Assembly (NCBI GenBank): GCA_036723975.1
Contig: DAIMGJ010000005.1
Coordinates: 73,078 to 137,077 of the forward strand
Source: JAILEN01 sp036723975
Lineage (GTDB): Bacteria; Bacillota; Clostridia; Lachnospirales; Lachnospiraceae
DNA length: 64,000 bases
Direction of reading: 5' to 3'
Shown here: piece by piece, positions 16,319-25,863 of the stretch
Numbering within the stretch: position 1 is the first letter of the stretch
Layout: every line of letters begins with the position of its first letter
Notes under the pieces: model-generated
Seen by the model: only the letters and a program-made list of their open reading frames with translations
Told to the model about the DNA's origin: nothing
Database searches by the model: none
Position numbers and translations under genes: made by a program

Positions 16319-18472
16319 TTACTTTCTCTCAAAAGCTAACATGGTCAAATCATCAAACTGAGGTGCATCTCCCACAAAGGCATCCACATCCTGACGGACT
16401 GCCTTTAAAATATCCTCCGGCAAGTCGGTGGCATGCTCTCCCAATACCTTCTTTAATCGCTCCATTCCGTATTGTTCTTCCGAAGCATTGGTAGCCTCCG
16501 GTACGCCATCGGTGTATAAGAACAATTTATCGCCCACCTGTAAATCAAAGTCATCTCTTAAATAGGTCATGCCTTCCATGGCCGCAAGGGGCATCTTCTT
16601 CTTTGCCGGGCGAATCTCTTCCACACTTCCATCCGGATGCGCCACCAAAGCAAATTCATGTCCCGCATCGGAGTAAGCCACTTCTCCGGTATTTAAGTCC
16701 ACCACACCAACCCAGGCGGTAACAAATAAAAGCTCATCATTATTTTCTGCCAGCTGGTTATTGGAATCCGTAAGCACGTCTTCCACTGCCTTTTCCATCT
16801 GCATATTATTCTTAATCAAGGTCTTTGCAATGACCATGAAAAGTGCTGCCGGAACACCCTTTCCGGAAACGTCCGCCATAACAAGACCGATATGATTTTC
16901 ATCTACCATAAAGAAGTCGTAGAAATCTCCTCCCACTTCCTTCGCCGGATCCATGGATGCAAATATATCCATATCCTTTCGTTCCGGGAAGGGTGGGAAG
17001 ATTCGGGGAAGCATATCCGCCTGAATACGGGTAGCGACATCTAACTCCGCACCGATTCGTTCTTTTTCCGCGGTGATGGTTTTTACCTCTTCGATGTAGT
17101 TTTTCATACGGAGGGTCATCTTTTCAAAGGCTTCCGCCAGCATCCGGATTTCATCATTTTCCTTGCGATTCCAGGTAAAATCCAAATCCTCTCCGTCGAT
17201 GCTCTTTACTTCTTCCGTCAACTGCTGAATAGGTGCTACCAATCTCTGAGACATTACCCTTGCCAAAACAGCTACGGAAATAAGTACAATGAGCGCCATA
17301 ACAATCACGTTTCGAATGGTGCTTGTCATAATTTCATCCGTCTGACGGGAAGCATCCTGTCCGATTTCATCCAACGTAGTCGCAAGTGCCTTGGTATCCG
17401 CATCCACGGTCTCGGAAGGAATGGTTACCACATAAGCCCAACCAACGGTTTGAAGTGGCGCACTTACCACATAGCTGTGCACGCCGTCGATGTTAAGCTC
17501 TGCCACTTCTGTCTCACCTTCAATGGCGTTTTTCAAAAAGCTGCCAAGTTCCGCATCCTCCGATTCACGAAGATCTGTCATATTCTCAAAATCCACGGCA
17601 AAAACTCCGGACTCCGCTGTGGAGCACACCAGTTCTCCGTCTTCGTTAATGATACAGATACTGGCACCTTCAGACTGTGATTTTGCTGCTTCTTCCACGG
17701 CATTTTCCAAGTTATCCAAATACATGCCCGCTTCTACTACAGCTACCAGCTTATCGTTATGATATACGGGAGCACCGCACATAATTCCGGTTCGAACTGT
17801 ATGGGCATCACGGGAAAGCTTGGTAAAATAGGTTTCTCCCGTTTCTTTTACCCCCTTATACCAAGGTCGCTCGCTTGCTTCATAAGGGAGATATCCTCCG
17901 TTTTCATCAAACTTGGTATCGGAAATCAAATCCGCCATGATCATAATACCGGACTCCGTAGCGATACAGTCTGCCACGATGGGCTCATAACTTTCATGAA
18001 CGGAAAGAAGAGTATCCTGCAAGTTTCCTAAAAGTCCCGTTTCTTTTTTAATCGCTGCAGAATTCTCATCAATCTTTGCGGAATACAAGAGCTGAACGGT
18101 CAAGGTTCCTGCATTATCCTTATTGGGACGCTTTACATCCACAGATGCATATCGACCTTCATTTTCATACAAACGGGTGGCATCTGCCGCAATGATTTCC
18201 ACGGAACGTTTAAAATCCGAAAATACATCATCCGCCAAATTTGCTCCGGCTATCGTAGAAGCGGTAATCTGATTTAAAGACTGCCTCTTGGTGGTCTCAG
18301 AAGATGTACCTACCGTTTGCTGGCGCACCTGATCATGGGAATCTTCCAAAGTGGTTTTAACATTGGAAAGTCGATAAAAGATTAGAGTTGAAACCAGTCC
18401 TAAAGATAAGACTGCTACTGCGATAAGTGTAAGAAACACCTTTTTTCTAAGTGAAAAAAATTTCTTTTCCAT
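16319..18472 (-). CDS. Membrane Cache-HAMP-SpoIIE protein phosphatase
   Basis: The order is a transmembrane helix (12-30), an extracellular dCache-type sensor (to about 380, with RPWYKG and a segment resembling YTDLITG-type sensors), a second transmembrane helix (about 388-406), HAMP (to 460), a short coiled linker with FPP, and a PP2C/SpoIIE phosphatase (about 490-717). The metal-binding pattern EVGGDFYDFF, MADVSGKGVPAALFM and FLYTDGVPEAT is intact, so it should be active. Such enzymes dephosphorylate anti-sigma-factor antagonists in partner-switching pathways. The operon also encodes two RsbW-like ATPase domains, but no STAS protein is seen. GGGAGAG precedes ATG 18472. Confidence 0.9.
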   Translation of the reverse strand: MEKKFFSLRKKVFLTLIAVAVLSLGLVSTLIFYRLSNVKTTLEDSHDQVRQQTVGTSSETTKRQSLNQITASTIAGANLADDVFSDFKRSVEIIAADATRLYENEGRYASVDVKRPNKDNAGTLTVQLLYSAKIDENSAAIKKETGLLGNLQDTLLSVHESYEPIVADCIATESGIMIMADLISDTKFDENGGYLPYEASERPWYKGVKETGETYFTKLSRDAHTVRTGIMCGAPVYHNDKLVAVVEAGMYLDNLENAVEEAAKSQSEGASICIINEDGELVCSTAESGVFAVDFENMTDLRESEDAELGSFLKNAIEGETEVAELNIDGVHSYVVSAPLQTVGWAYVVTIPSETVDADTKALATTLDEIGQDASRQTDEIMTSTIRNVIVMALIVLISVAVLARVMSQRLVAPIQQLTEEVKSIDGEDLDFTWNRKENDEIRMLAEAFEKMTLRMKNYIEEVKTITAEKERIGAELDVATRIQADMLPRIFPPFPERKDMDIFASMDPAKEVGGDFYDFFMVDENHIGLVMADVSGKGVPAALFMVIAKTLIKNNMQMEKAVEDVLTDSNNQLAENNDELLFVTAWVGVVDLNTGEVAYSDAGHEFALVAHPDGSVEEIRPAKKKMPLAAMEGMTYLRDDFDLQVGDKLFLYTDGVPEATNASEEQYGMERLKKVLGEHATDLPEDILKAVRQDVDAFVGDAPQFDDLTMLAFERK

Positions 18473-18505
18473 AAGCTCTCCCGATTCATTTATTTCTACT
18501 TATTA

Positions 18506-19651
18506 TTATTGTTTCCTGTTTTTATAAAATTCATTGATATGACGGCGAATCACATCAAACTGTTCCGTCACTTCATAGTCTTCCATATGGAGCTCCAAAT
18601 TCCCTACCATATATAAAAATGCCCGTTCATGGACTCCGCACAGAGGTTGTAAACTTCCGAGGAAGAAACCCATGTCTTTTAGACGATGATACTGTTCGAT
18701 AAACTCCGGTGTATCGATATCCAACATCAAATGATACACCCAACCATCCGGGTTTTTTCCATTCCTTATATGTTCATCTAGGAGATCTCCTATTTTTTCA
18801 TAAAAATCATCTCCCACTTTTTTTACATCTATGGTGATATAACGATTGATTTCGTTTTCTCTCGATATAATAATTTCAGACTCTTCCGGAACTTTACTCA
18901 CATTGGCATTGTCCGTTATATTTGCTACATTCTTTTCCGTAACTATATGATACGGAACGTTTAATTTTTCATAGATTGACGTTCCATAATCTGCCAGTTC
19001 CGTAGGCAAATATACCGTCACCGGTTTTGTATGTTCCACCGGATAGCAAAGAGTACCTGCAGAATATTTTTTGATTCTTTTCATTACAAAACTGTTTTCC
19101 ATCACTTCCGTAAGAAAGCTTCCGATTTCATACCCCACCGGCTCCATACCGTAAGCCTCGCACACATGCTGGGTAATGGTATGATACATAGCAACGTGAG
19201 AAAACAAAGCCACAGGTTTTAATGAAATAGCCACTTCATAGGTGTAATCCACTAACGCTCCGGATAGTCCGAATCCTCTGTGACTTTTCCGAATCATCTG
19301 GGATGCAGGCTCGATGTAGTCATCTCCATGCTCTTTAAAAATTCGAAGCAGCTCGATGCCCGCGATTTGATTTTTGCAACCATCCGCCTCCTCAGATTCT
19401 GTCACTTCTTCTGCCACAAAAAAGATATACTCTTCCCCCTCTGCTTTTTTCCTTAAAAGTACCGGGTCGTAAAAGAATTTTTTAAAGTAACTGTTTTTGT
19501 GCTCTTCTTTTACGCAGGCAATCATGCCTTCCTCATCACCGGGCAAAAAAGCACGAAGCAAATAGGTACGTATCTCACCTGTCTTTTTATTTGTAAGAAT
19601 CACCTTACGTTGAATGATTCCTTTTTTCTTAAATTCTAAAATATCTACCAT
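18506..19651 (-). CDS. GNAT-like N-acetyltransferase protein
   Basis: A 381-residue cytoplasmic protein. Residues 25 to 210 have a GNAT-like fold: an opening TYLLRAFLPGDEEGMIACV, then FFVAEEV and IAGIELLRI, and a CoA-binding-like stretch IRKSHRGFGLSGALVDYTYEVA. The C-terminal part (from about 290) repeats a shorter acyltransferase-like segment ending MGFFLGSLQPL. The substrate is unknown. It lies between the MATE-ATPase fusion and the phosphatase, with short gaps. GNAT-like genes of this size do occur near SpoIIE and RsbW-type genes in Clostridia, which I state from memory. Confidence 0.7.
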   Translation of the reverse strand: MVDILEFKKKGIIQRKVILTNKKTGEIRTYLLRAFLPGDEEGMIACVKEEHKNSYFKKFFYDPVLLRKKAEGEEYIFFVAEEVTESEEADGCKNQIAGIELLRIFKEHGDDYIEPASQMIRKSHRGFGLSGALVDYTYEVAISLKPVALFSHVAMYHTITQHVCEAYGMEPVGYEIGSFLTEVMENSFVMKRIKKYSAGTLCYPVEHTKPVTVYLPTELADYGTSIYEKLNVPYHIVTEKNVANITDNANVSKVPEESEIIISRENEINRYITIDVKKVGDDFYEKIGDLLDEHIRNGKNPDGWVYHLMLDIDTPEFIEQYHRLKDMGFFLGSLQPLCGVHERAFLYMVGNLELHMEDYEVTEQFDVIRRHINEFYKNRKQ

Positions 19652-19663
19652 GCATTCTCTTTT

Positions 19664-21436
19664 CTATAAGACCGCCACTAAGTTGTTGGCTCCGAAGGTT
19701 CTTGAAAATGTGATTTCTTTGGATAGTGTTGTTAAAAGCTTCATTCCCAAAGAATCATCAAACATAAGCTCCTCTTCCGAAAGAGTTTCTGTTTTTTCCC
19801 GATACCATTCCACCGGGTCAAAAACTTCTCCGCTGCACCGAACGCGAATCAGCACATCCTCTTCATTTTTAAATATTCGAACATCGAAAAACTTTTGCGG
19901 ATCGTTATGGAGACTGCGCTCCGACATAATGGTTAAAATCTCCTCTACAGCCAAAGGAATGGCCATGGATAGCTTTGGTGAAATTTCGTTTTCCTCACAA
20001 AAGGCCCCCACCTTCATGGATGCTTCCGCAGCGCTTTCCGCCGCCCCGGATACGGAAAAAGAAATAAAATTTCCTTCATCCATACGCTTATCCAGCATTA
20101 AAACTCCCTCTTTGTTTTCATCTTTCTTATTCAAAATCCCGGCTACGAAATACATCATCGTAATGGTAAAAATATCCGCCATCATAAAAGAAAGAATATA
20201 GACCTTTGGAATTGGACAATTTAACAGTAATGCAGTAATCACTACCACAAATCCAAAGGAGCGAAGGAAGGTTAACGCATTCGATAACACCACTCGCTTC
20301 AAAGATGCATATGCTTGAATGTACAGATTTACCATTCCGCTGGAAATCAGGCCCAAGGCCGTCAATCGAATAATCAAAACCGAATCCTTTAACAAAGCAT
20401 CCGGAATACCGAAGGCTCTTGCCACATAAGAGGCAAAAACAAATAAACCGGCAAACATCACCGAATGAATGATAACGGAATACTTCGCACTGCTTCTCAC
20501 AAGGGTGAGAATACTTTTATTGTCCCTTTCTCCGTAAAATACTCCGATTAGCGGAGCCGTGGTCTGTCCCACACCTAAGGTGGTGGCGTTGGTTAAATTG
20601 ATAACGGAACAAGCCACTGCAAAAATGGCCAAGCCATCGGTTCCGAATACTCCTACCACCATCTTATTTAGCATCATGGTACGAAGCATATTCCAAAGGT
20701 TATTTAATCCTGAAGCACTTCCAAGTTTTAAAACTTCTGCGGTCAAAGGCAAAACCTCTTCGGTAGGAATCTTTACCATTTTTATCTGTCTGCCCTTCCC
20801 GTAAAACAGAATCCACACTCCTACCACATCTGCAATCAATGCGGAAATCATGGAGGCAAATCCCACACCGGTCAACCCAAGTCCAAGTTTTAACACCACA
20901 AATACGGATACAAAATCTAAAACTGCCATAAGTGCAAATACCCTTGTGGCAATCTTTGATCTGCCATCCACCCGTAAAAAATTAAACGGAAAATACATCA
21001 AGGTATAGACGAATCCCAATGCAAGTGTGATAAACACATATACCTTTGATAATTCATACATGGATGCATCCGCTCCCAAAAAAGTCATCATCGGATGCAT
21101 AAAAATCAGTAGCAAAAGAGAAATCGCAGCCGGCATGATAATGGAAGAATAGAAGGCAAACTGTTCGTATTTTCCCACCTTTTCCAAGTCATTTTGTCCA
21201 AGAGCCACGGAAGCTGCGATGGCTGCTCCGATATTGATCAGACATCCAAACATATAGTACAAAAAGCTAAAGGAAGAAGTCAGACTCATAACTGCCAATG
21301 CTTCTTTTCCCAACTCCCAGCCAACAATTAAAGTATTGTAAAAGGCAATGGAAGAAACCTCCAAAAGCACAACTATGGTAGGCACCAAATATTTTTTTAA
21401 GATGTCATTGATAAAATAAGTATTGCTTTCTAACAT
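19664..21436 (-). CDS. MATE-family transporter fused to RsbW-like ATPase domain
   Basis: Residues 1 to about 440 are a polytopic MATE/NorM-type exporter with about 12 hydrophobic helices (opening YFINDILKKYLVPTIVVLL; internal GVGQTTAPLIGVFYGE). Residues 455 to 590 form a second domain with the HATPase pattern LAVEEILTIM (N-box position) and DDSLGMKLLTTLS (G-box position), like anti-sigma kinase RsbW/SpoIIAB. The fusion puts a regulatory kinase-like domain on the cytoplasmic end of a transporter. A stand-alone relative of that domain is encoded just upstream (26 bp). GGGAGAG precedes the ATG. The transported substrate is unknown. Confidence 0.85.
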   Translation of the reverse strand: MLESNTYFINDILKKYLVPTIVVLLEVSSIAFYNTLIVGWELGKEALAVMSLTSSFSFLYYMFGCLINIGAAIAASVALGQNDLEKVGKYEQFAFYSSIIMPAAISLLLLIFMHPMMTFLGADASMYELSKVYVFITLALGFVYTLMYFPFNFLRVDGRSKIATRVFALMAVLDFVSVFVVLKLGLGLTGVGFASMISALIADVVGVWILFYGKGRQIKMVKIPTEEVLPLTAEVLKLGSASGLNNLWNMLRTMMLNKMVVGVFGTDGLAIFAVACSVINLTNATTLGVGQTTAPLIGVFYGERDNKSILTLVRSSAKYSVIIHSVMFAGLFVFASYVARAFGIPDALLKDSVLIIRLTALGLISSGMVNLYIQAYASLKRVVLSNALTFLRSFGFVVVITALLLNCPIPKVYILSFMMADIFTITMMYFVAGILNKKDENKEGVLMLDKRMDEGNFISFSVSGAAESAAEASMKVGAFCEENEISPKLSMAIPLAVEEILTIMSERSLHNDPQKFFDVRIFKNEEDVLIRVRCSGEVFDPVEWYREKTETLSEEELMFDDSLGMKLLTTLSKEITFSRTFGANNLVAVL

Positions 21437-21461
21437 AGCTCTCCCATCCGCTTCCTAAGAC

Positions 21462-21869
21462 TTATAAGTTCTTTTTTATGGTAAGGATATTTTGTCCGTC
21501 CTTATACTCGTACTCCACCTGATCCATACTCTTTTTCACCATAAAGATTCCAAGACCTCCGATGGCTCGCTCCTCTGCGGATAAGGTGATATCCGGATCC
21601 TCCTTGACCAGCGGATCGTATGGTATTCCGTGATCCATAAAAGTTAAAGTAACGGAAAGAGGGTCCTGTGTAACCTCCGCACGAATAGTGGCAGGACCCA
21701 CTTCGGGATTGTAGGCATAGTGGGAGATATTTACGAAAATCTCTTCCACTGCAATGTCCAACTGGATTTTCACCGCAGGCGCACAATCAAATGCTTCTAA
21801 TTGTTCATTTACAAAATCAAGAACCTGATATAAGTTCTCATCTTTTGCCTCAACATTCAGTTCTTTCAT
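21462..21869 (-). CDS. RsbW-like ATP-binding regulatory protein
   Basis: A 135-residue HATPase_c_2 protein. It shows the N-box LDIAVEEIFVNISHYAY, the G1-like DHGIPYDPL and the G2-like GGLGIFMVKKSMD. This is the size and motif set of anti-sigma factor kinases such as RsbW and SpoIIAB. They phosphorylate a STAS antagonist and bind a sigma factor. AAGGAGG precedes ATG 21869. The SpoIIE-type phosphatase four genes downstream is the expected opposing enzyme. The antagonist and target sigma factor are not in the window. Confidence 0.88.
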   Translation of the reverse strand: MKELNVEAKDENLYQVLDFVNEQLEAFDCAPAVKIQLDIAVEEIFVNISHYAYNPEVGPATIRAEVTQDPLSVTLTFMDHGIPYDPLVKEDPDITLSAEERAIGGLGIFMVKKSMDQVEYEYKDGQNILTIKKNL

Positions 21870-21884
21870 TTTTCCTCCTTATTC

Positions 21885-24800
21885 CTACAACTCCAAATCC
21901 GCATAGATATCCAAATAATCCAAAAGCTGTGCAATCTTTTTGTCCGTAGCAGGAGTAATGAGCACTGCCCACTCCGTATTTTTAATATACGCACAAGTAC
22001 AGTACAGATACTTTCCGGAAGAATCCTCGCTGATGTATGGATATAAGGTCATCTTGCTTCCGTAAAGATACTCATCCGTCTGGGATACACAGGCCACATT
22101 CATCTTTTCCTTGCTGCCGTTATTCTTAATCACGCCCTTTTCTCCCACTTCGAATCCGTAGGATGCACTGCCACCTGCAATCTGGGACATGGTGGAAATG
22201 CCTTCTTTTTCTACCAGTCTAAACTTCGTGTACTTTCTGCATCGGCTGACTGCCGCCAATGAAACATACTCCCGGCTGTCATCCTTTAAATACTGGCGAT
22301 ATAAAAAAGCATTATGGGCATCAATCAGTTCCTGTAACAGTTCTTGAATCCTCTTGTTCAAATCATCGTTGCCATCCCCATGTACATCCTGATATGCGGT
22401 TAATGCCGCAATCACTGCTGCCCCGTCATCTGAGGATAATGCATTCGGATCTACTCCTAAAGCATCTTCGATAGCCAGATTGATATTGTCCGTATTCAAT
22501 CCTCCGGGGCCTGTACCGTTATTATCTCCTCCGGTACCGCCTCCTCCGCCGTTAGTACCGGAAGTACCGTTTGGATCCGTAGGTTCTCCGTCTGAATCTC
22601 CGTCTCCTATGACGCTATTTGGATCAAAGTCGCCCGGTGCAGTAGTTCCATAGTGATCTGCAAAATCACTGTTCGGTACCTCCTGGATGGCTTTTTCCAC
22701 CTGATTGATAACACTGGCAGGTGCATTTATCGCCTCTAAGTCCGGAAGCAGATCCTCTAACTTCGGTGAACCTAAATCCTTCAATGCCTCAATATCATCG
22801 GAAAGCTTATCCCATTCATTATCTGCAATGTGCTGTTTGGCGTCATTATATATCTTGTCTGCCACGCCACTTGGAGTATTGGCATCAAATGCTTCAGCCT
22901 TTTGAGCAGCGGAAGCATTTGGATCGTTAATTACATCACGGCCTGCCTTTTCCGCTTCTTCTGCCTGACGCTGTGCTTCCGCAAGCTTTCGCTCTACTTC
23001 TTCGGCCGCATCCAAATCACCGTTATTTAATGCATCCAAAAGTTCTGCTTCATAGTTATCAATGGTAACGTTATAATCCGTTCCCTCATCTTCTAAGTCA
23101 CCGCCTTCTGCAACGGTAGCCAACAGATTCTGAAGCCAAACAATATGTTCATCCAGCGCTTCTTCTGCGTACTTTCCAAAGGCATCTGTTGATATACCGC
23201 TTCGAAGAGACTCTGCCCGATCGATGCGCTCCTCCACAAACGCTATGGCCTCTTCTGTTGGAAGACGCATGGCCTTTGCCTTAATAAAACTCTGTAACTC
23301 CGCAGCCACGGAAGATACGCCTGCTTTCTGATCTCTTAAAATCTCATCCAATGCGGCCTGAGTAGTGGTGGAATATGCAGCTGCCCGCTGATAATCCTCG
23401 CCTACGCCTTCATGCACGTAAGAAGCAAATTTGGAATCTGCGGTAGGAAGTAAGGTATTATCTACCATGGAAAGCTCCCTGGTCTTATGTGCGATAACAT
23501 TTTTTGTAATATTATCCAAATCCACTAACTGGCGAAGGATCGGTCGTACATTTGCCGCCCCACTTGGTGCATTATCAATCACCTTGTTTGCCAAATCATA
23601 CTCGGTCTGGCTGGCTATGGTGGTACCACGCATCAGTGCCTGTTGCTCATAGCGATACATACTTTCGGTACAAGCCACGATGGCTTCCTCTACCGCGTTT
23701 GTAACGGCATCCTCCGGTGTAAATGTCTCACTTGTATCCCATCTCTGGTTAAAATCACAGCCGATGGATGTGGTGCCCTCTGTCACACATTCATACAAAA
23801 ACAAAAGCGGGGGTCCCACAAAAATGTTTAAATCGTCGTTTTCCACCAGATTGTAATAGGCCTCATACCGACGCAGAGAATCCAAACTGTTTTCCACATT
23901 GATGGCTTCATAAGCCAGTTCCTTATCCTCTGCAGTACCCGTCAAGCAAAGTTCCCGATACAGCCCCCGGATATTATTCATTCTGGCATCCACAGTGTTT
24001 GTCACATCATCATGAATCTGGGATTTATGAATCCAGACCTTACGGAAAATCTGGGAGTAGCTGTTAAAGGTATCCATAGACCTTGGCATGCTGTTAATCT
24101 CTTTTTGCCAGGCTTTTTCTCCGTCCCAGCTTACACCTCCACGAATCAATCTGGAAAGTTTATATTTTCTTCCACTGTATGCATTATGCCCGCCAAAATT
24201 GTAATGCATCCATCCATCCGCATAGGCTGCGGTATCAGCCATAAGTTCAATGGAATTTAAGAATCCCCAACCGGATTCCTCCATTCGCCGATCTCTCGTG
24301 GCGTCTTGGGCATAAAAAGCGATATCCGTCTTTCTGGCACAGCTTAAAATATAGTCACAGGCCGTCTTAAAATCCTCTTTTGTAAGGGTCATAGCCGAAG
24401 AATAATCAACATTACTTGTTGCCGTATAATCATAGAGTGTATCCTGTTCAAAAAACCTGCTGATTTCGTAATAAAGATACTTTTTTGAGTTAGAGGCGTC
24501 ATTGGGGGATACCACACCACCGTTAACCATAGCCTTTAAAGCAGTAAGCTCCGGCAAGTCATCCAAAGAATAGGGATTTGTAAGTGAAAAGACATCCACT
24601 TCTTCTCCGGTTTTTGCTCTTCTTGGGATGCCATCCTTTCCCACCACAATATCGATATAATAATTGGCCATACCGGTCTGGGTGGTAACGGTGGTAGCAT
24701 CTCCCGCAGTAATCCCGCCAAGAGATGTATTTTCTACCGCTGTCTCCTCATATTCCGGCACATTATCGGAAACCGGTAGGATATCATCTAATCCACTGGC

Positions 24801-25853
24801 TCCGTAAATATTCTTCCAATAGCCGCTGGAAAGTTCGGATTTATAAAGCATGACCTGCTGATTGTAGGTATTCATGGATTGTACCGCCATCTGATAAAAG
24901 GGCTCCGTTATAGACTGAGCATCCATAAGCCATGTACCGATAAACAACGTCCCGGATGGGATGGGTGAATCTGCAGGCAAGGACATAACATACTGCTGAT
25001 AGGTAACCATATTGGAGGTATCCAGCATCTGGGTATATCCTCTGTCCGCACTGCTTACAATATTTCCCGCATTGACTTCCGCAAGAATGAGGTCCTCCAA
25101 TGTTTCCATATCCACAAAAGGCGAAGAAACCTCCTCTGTCAATCTGTCGTAGATATCAATGATGCGACTGTCACTGACTAATCCGGATGGAGTAAAGTTC
25201 GCATGCATATAATCTACGATGAGCTGTCCGATGGAATATTCCGTACTCATGGACTGATCGCTGTAATCAAGTCCCGGAGAAAGAGGTGAAGTATCCCTGA
25301 AAAACAGTGATTGTGTCGTCCAAGGGTTCACTTTAGACATATCGCTGTCAATCGCGGAAATTAAATCATATTCTGTATCGGTAGTCGTGTAATTTAAATA
25401 ATGAAAAACCGCAGTTGCATATTTATCACTATCGTATTCATAAAATGTGTAGTCGCCATTTGCCAAAAGTGCCTGCATAATATCTGACACTAAAACCGCA
25501 CTGTAATTGGTACCCTCTGCCTTACTATTTGCAATCGCAGAAAGTACTTTCTCCTGGGAATACGTTACCGAATCCGGTAATACCTTTGGATTATTTTCTT
25601 TTAGTTCTGTCGTCGAAAAGTTTGCGAAATCAGTGTTCCCCGTTCCCAAACCATCCAGATTAAGTCTCAACCGATTCGTGATGTTCTTTTCCACCATCTC
25701 AGAGAAAACCGCATCATAGGCATTGGCAGCCGCTACCTTACCCGGCAGTCCATCAATTCCAAAAAAGGCAGAAAAATCCCCGGCGCCGAAAAACATAATC
25801 GTCGCTAAAATAAGAGCCAATATTCTTTTGTAAACTCTACTTTTCTTTTTCAT
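21885..25853 (-). CDS. Giant secreted protein (1322 aa), paralog of the 2192-aa protein
   Basis: The basic start MKKKSRVYKR and a hydrophobic segment ending near AAANA form a signal peptide. Residues 90 to 560 are globular and contain the shared segment GTWLMDAQSITEPFYQ and WKNIYGASGLDD. Coiled segments lie at about 880-1090, followed by a Gly/Asn/Asp linker (1100-1160) and the shared 130-residue C-terminal domain (YVSLAAVSRCRKYT, GGSASYGFEVG, IKNNGSKEKM, SQTDEYL). That domain loosely recalls copper-amine-oxidase-type stalk domains, a weak impression only. It lacks the thousand-residue coiled coil of its relative. It starts 11 bp after the TolC-like gene and is probably exported to the wall or surface. 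Confidence 0.75.
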   Translation of the reverse strand: MKKKSRVYKRILALILATIMFFGAGDFSAFFGIDGLPGKVAAANAYDAVFSEMVEKNITNRLRLNLDGLGTGNTDFANFSTTELKENNPKVLPDSVTYSQEKVLSAIANSKAEGTNYSAVLVSDIMQALLANGDYTFYEYDSDKYATAVFHYLNYTTTDTEYDLISAIDSDMSKVNPWTTQSLFFRDTSPLSPGLDYSDQSMSTEYSIGQLIVDYMHANFTPSGLVSDSRIIDIYDRLTEEVSSPFVDMETLEDLILAEVNAGNIVSSADRGYTQMLDTSNMVTYQQYVMSLPADSPIPSGTLFIGTWLMDAQSITEPFYQMAVQSMNTYNQQVMLYKSELSSGYWKNIYGASGLDDILPVSDNVPEYEETAVENTSLGGITAGDATTVTTQTGMANYYIDIVVGKDGIPRRAKTGEEVDVFSLTNPYSLDDLPELTALKAMVNGGVVSPNDASNSKKYLYYEISRFFEQDTLYDYTATSNVDYSSAMTLTKEDFKTACDYILSCARKTDIAFYAQDATRDRRMEESGWGFLNSIELMADTAAYADGWMHYNFGGHNAYSGRKYKLSRLIRGGVSWDGEKAWQKEINSMPRSMDTFNSYSQIFRKVWIHKSQIHDDVTNTVDARMNNIRGLYRELCLTGTAEDKELAYEAINVENSLDSLRRYEAYYNLVENDDLNIFVGPPLLFLYECVTEGTTSIGCDFNQRWDTSETFTPEDAVTNAVEEAIVACTESMYRYEQQALMRGTTIASQTEYDLANKVIDNAPSGAANVRPILRQLVDLDNITKNVIAHKTRELSMVDNTLLPTADSKFASYVHEGVGEDYQRAAAYSTTTQAALDEILRDQKAGVSSVAAELQSFIKAKAMRLPTEEAIAFVEERIDRAESLRSGISTDAFGKYAEEALDEHIVWLQNLLATVAEGGDLEDEGTDYNVTIDNYEAELLDALNNGDLDAAEEVERKLAEAQRQAEEAEKAGRDVINDPNASAAQKAEAFDANTPSGVADKIYNDAKQHIADNEWDKLSDDIEALKDLGSPKLEDLLPDLEAINAPASVINQVEKAIQEVPNSDFADHYGTTAPGDFDPNSVIGDGDSDGEPTDPNGTSGTNGGGGGTGGDNNGTGPGGLNTDNINLAIEDALGVDPNALSSDDGAAVIAALTAYQDVHGDGNDDLNKRIQELLQELIDAHNAFLYRQYLKDDSREYVSLAAVSRCRKYTKFRLVEKEGISTMSQIAGGSASYGFEVGEKGVIKNNGSKEKMNVACVSQTDEYLYGSKMTLYPYISEDSSGKYLYCTCAYIKNTEWAVLITPATDKKIAQLLDYLDIYADLEL

Positions 25854-25863
25854 AAAAACGCCC

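Noticed and set aside
19614..20201. 195-codon plus-strand frame
   Set aside because: It is antisense to the conserved ATPase domain of the MATE fusion and has no promoter or ribosome site.
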